Assembly: GCF_013523165.1 (NCBI RefSeq)
Contig: NZ_JAAMQI010000017.1
Location: 1-64,000 of the forward strand
Length of the DNA: 64,000 nucleotides
Direction: 5' to 3'
Origin: Pseudomonas entomophila
GTDB lineage: Bacteria; Pseudomonadota; Gammaproteobacteria; Pseudomonadales; Pseudomonadaceae
Under the pieces are notes generated by a model. The model saw only the letters and a list, made by a program, of their open reading frames with translations. It was not told the origin of the DNA and made no database searches. The position numbers and the translations under genes were made by a program. Shown piece by piece: positions 61,881 through 64,000 of this stretch (within the stretch, counting starts at the first letter, position 1; each line of letters starts with the position of its first letter).

Positions 61881-62004
61881 GGCAGGTCCTTGTAACCGTG
61901 CGGGGAAAACCCGAAGGGTAAGCCTGCCCGACCAGAGCGTAAAGCCCGCCAGAACTCGCCCCGCCCTTCAGGGTCCATCGCTTACCTGTTCTGGAGAGCC
62001 TTCG

Positions 62005-63078
62005 ATGAAAGGTCGATACCGTTGGCCACTGGTCGGTCTGCTGAGCCTGGCGTTGCTGTTGCTGGTCGTGCACCTGGCCCTGCCTTCGCTGGTGCGCAAC
62101 TACCTCAATGACAAGCTGGCCGACATGGGCGAGTACCGCGGCCAGGTGCAGGACGTTGACCTGGCCTGGTGGCGGGGTGCCTACCAGATCAAGGGCCTGA
62201 AGATCGTCAAGACCACCGGCAAGGTCCCGGTGCCCCTGCTGGAAGCGCCGCTGATCGACCTGTCGGTGAGCTGGCAGGCGTTGTGGGAAGACCAGGCGGT
62301 GGTGGCCGAGGTGACCTTCGAGCAGCCGGTGCTCAACTTCGTCGACGGCGGCAGCCGGCAGAACTCGCAGACCGGCCGGGGCACCGACTGGCGCCAGCAG
62401 CTGGAAAAGCTGCTGCCCATCACCTTGAACGAAGTGCGCATTCACCAGGGAACGTTGAGCTTTCGCAACTTCAATTCCAAACCCCAGGTGAACCTCAAGG
62501 CCACGCAACTGGAGGCCAGCATCCGTAACCTGACCAACGTGCGCGACCAGCAGGGCCGGCGTGACGCCAGCTTCGAGGCGAAGGCCCGCTTGTTCGGTGA
62601 CGCGCGGGTCGAGAGCACCGCGACGTTCGACCCGTTCAGCGATTTCGACGACTTCGAGTTCCGTTTGCGTGCCACGGACATCCAGTTGCGCAAGGTCAAC
62701 GATTTTGCCAGCGCCTATGGCAAGTTCGACTTCAATGCCGGCCATGGTGACCTGGTGATCGAGGCCCAGGCCGAGAAAGGCCGCCTGAACGGTTACATCA
62801 AGCCGCTGCTGCGCGATGTGGACGTGTTCAACTGGCAGCAGGACGTCGAGGACAAGGACAAAGGCTTCTTCCGCTCGGTCTGGGAGGCCGTGGTCGGCGG
62901 CACCGAGAGTGTGCTGAAGAACCAGCCCAAGAACCAGTTCGCCACGCGCGTGGAGCTGAGCGGCAACGTGCACCAGCAGAACATCAGTGCGCTGGAAGCG
63001 GTCCTGCAGATCCTGCGCAACGGCTTCGTCAAGGCGTTCAACGCACGGTACGAGCAGCCCAAGCCGGGGGCGTCGTGA
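62005..63078 (+). CDS. DUF748 (AsmA-like) membrane-anchored protein
   Basis: A 357-residue protein with an N-terminal transmembrane helix (about 8-28) and a beta-rich periplasmic region typical of DUF748/AsmA-like proteins: LAWWRGAYQIKGLKIVKTTG, NEVRIHQGTLSFRNF, and KNQFATRVELSGNV. It is shorter than the large multi-repeat DUF748 proteins of over 900 residues. A role in envelope lipid transport or integrity is inferred from relatives. GGAGAG precedes the start at 62005. Confidence 0.83.
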   Translation: MKGRYRWPLVGLLSLALLLLVVHLALPSLVRNYLNDKLADMGEYRGQVQDVDLAWWRGAYQIKGLKIVKTTGKVPVPLLEAPLIDLSVSWQALWEDQAVVAEVTFEQPVLNFVDGGSRQNSQTGRGTDWRQQLEKLLPITLNEVRIHQGTLSFRNFNSKPQVNLKATQLEASIRNLTNVRDQQGRRDASFEAKARLFGDARVESTATFDPFSDFDDFEFRLRATDIQLRKVNDFASAYGKFDFNAGHGDLVIEAQAEKGRLNGYIKPLLRDVDVFNWQQDVEDKDKGFFRSVWEAVVGGTESVLKNQPKNQFATRVELSGNVHQQNISALEAVLQILRNGFVKAFNARYEQPKPGAS

Positions 63079-63128
63079 AGGTGGCTTGGATCGTAGCGGT
63101 AACGTGGGAGATGGAGTCGTTTGACTTG

Positions 63129-63272
63129 GTGGGCCCTGCGGGCCCAATCGCGGCCGGTCCGGCGCCCCGGCGGGGGCCGCTCCCACAGGTGACCGCGGTA
63201 GCCTGCAACGTCGCGGTGGAGCTACGGGTGTAGGAGCGGCCCCAGTGCCGCGATTGGGCCCGCCAGGGCCCA
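63129..63272. repeat. Inverted REP pair (BIME), intact reference copy
   Basis: A forward unit (63129-63189) contains an extra GC-rich segment, GGTCCGGCGCCCCGGC, inside the usual core. An inverted unit lies at 63229-63272. The inner spacer ACAGGTGACCGCGGTAGCCT onward matches bases 125-169 at the window start. The gene-free stretch 63079-63474 holds this pair and nothing else I can support. Confidence 0.8.
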
Positions 63273-63474
63273 CATCTGCTAGTGGCTGAAACCCTAGAAT
63301 CTGCCGCAGAGACCGTGATTATCTGCACCACTGCAGCATGGCTCCGGATGGAGCGGCCTCTTGCCGGGGCGCCCTGCCCGGCCCGGGCATTCCCCACCCA
63401 GGGTCGCCACGCTATAGTCGAGCCCACCCATTCCAGGCGCCCCCTGTGCGCGCCGGCCACTCGAGGAGCCCTGC

Positions 63475-64000
63475 ATGAAGTTCGAAGGCACGTCCGCCTA
63501 CATCGCCACCGACGACCTGAAGCTGGCCGTGAACGCCGCCATCACCCTGCAGCGACCGTTGCTGATCAAGGGCGAACCGGGCACCGGCAAGACCTTGCTC
63601 GCCGAGCAGCTGGCCACCGCCTTCGGCACCCGCCTGATCACCTGGCACATCAAGTCCACCACCAAGGCCCAGCAAGGCCTGTACGAATACGATGCGGTCA
63701 GCCGCCTGCGTGACTCGCAGCTGGGGGTGGACAAGGTCCACGACGTGCGCAACTACCTGAAGAAGGGCAAGCTCTGGGAAGCGTTCGAGGCCGAGGAGCG
63801 CGTGGTGCTGCTGATCGACGAAATCGACAAGGCCGACATCGAGTTCCCCAACGACCTGTTGCAGGAACTCGACCGCATGGAGTTCTACGTCTACGAAACG
63901 GGCGAGACCATCAAGGCCCGGCATCGCCCGATCATCATCATCACCTCGAACAATGAGAAGGAGCTGCCGGACGCCTTCCTGCGGCGCTGCTTCTTCCACT
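63475..64000 (+). CDS. MoxR-family AAA+ ATPase, N-terminal part
   Basis: The first 175 residues are visible before the window ends. Walker A GEPGTGKT lies near residues 37-44, Walker B VVLLIDEIDKAD near 116-127, and the sensor-1 Asn in TSNNEKELPDAFLRRC near 161-176. MoxR ATPases act as chaperones for metal-centre insertion or complex assembly, usually beside a von Willebrand factor A-domain gene that should follow here. CGAGGAG precedes the start. Confidence 0.9.
   Translation, partial: MKFEGTSAYIATDDLKLAVNAAITLQRPLLIKGEPGTGKTLLAEQLATAFGTRLITWHIKSTTKAQQGLYEYDAVSRLRDSQLGVDKVHDVRNYLKKGKLWEAFEAEERVVLLIDEIDKADIEFPNDLLQELDRMEFYVYETGETIKARHRPIIIITSNNEKELPDAFLRRCFFH

Overview
The window is GC-rich chromosomal DNA from a fluorescent pseudomonad, most likely the Pseudomonas putida group. 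The strongest evidence is a complete ttgR/ttgABC solvent and antibiotic efflux locus with its recognisable TtgR operator, a XenA-type old yellow enzyme with all expected active-site residues, an LpxO/CysK pair, an alpha-ketoglutarate permease beside its DctB/DctD-like two-component system, and many REP/BIME palindromes of Pseudomonas type. I saw no rRNA, tRNA, CRISPR array, prophage or integron. Most of the window looks like core or conserved accessory genome.

Layout. 1-210: the 3' end of an IS110-family insertion sequence lying inside a REP unit. 271-3089: small membrane proteins, a CinA-type amidase and a catalase-like haem protein. 3190-6852: a membrane diguanylate cyclase, then a YdeP-type molybdenum oxidoreductase. 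6894-11322: an MFS exporter divergent from a LysR regulator, a second LysR, and a fused SnoaL-alpha/beta hydrolase. 11452-14174: an MscS channel, xenA and a divergent ArsR-type regulator around a perfect palindrome. 14868-18567: an EamA transporter, a RIO kinase, and a PQQ-type sugar dehydrogenase lipoprotein with a DUF2231 membrane partner. 18844-24313: a TonB-dependent receptor, DUF1289, a TorF porin and stress-type DUF3597/DUF2382 genes. 24576-29121: an OsmC-YcaO fusion, a SIR2-like DUF4917 protein and a methyltransferase. 29902-31919: a lemA-TPM-TPM operon. 32106-39104: bglX, then the two-component pair and kgtP, which has a good sigma-54 promoter. 39235-42888: a flavin reductase, a small protein, a PA4872-like oxaloacetate decarboxylase and a DHA2 exporter. 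42925-49583: ttgR/ttgABC. 49664-53731: a class I amidotransferase, a possible 31-residue membrane protein, azoR with a divergent LysR, and ppiA. 53786-64000: an ABC exporter, CvfB-type and lipoprotein genes, EamA, DUF4259, lpxO, cysK, DUF748 and the start of a MoxR ATPase.

How the genes work together. Efflux and detoxification dominate: TtgABC, a DHA2 and a DHA1 exporter, XenA, AzoR, a catalase-like protein and an ABC exporter. Most have an adjacent regulator or operator. A second theme is alpha-ketoglutarate uptake under a sensor kinase, a sigma-54 activator and a -24/-12 promoter. The less understood genes worth following up are the OsmC-YcaO fusion, the SIR2-like protein beside it, the PCCH methyltransferase and the small membrane ORF with a structured leader. 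I found no clear multi-gene system that looks wholly new.
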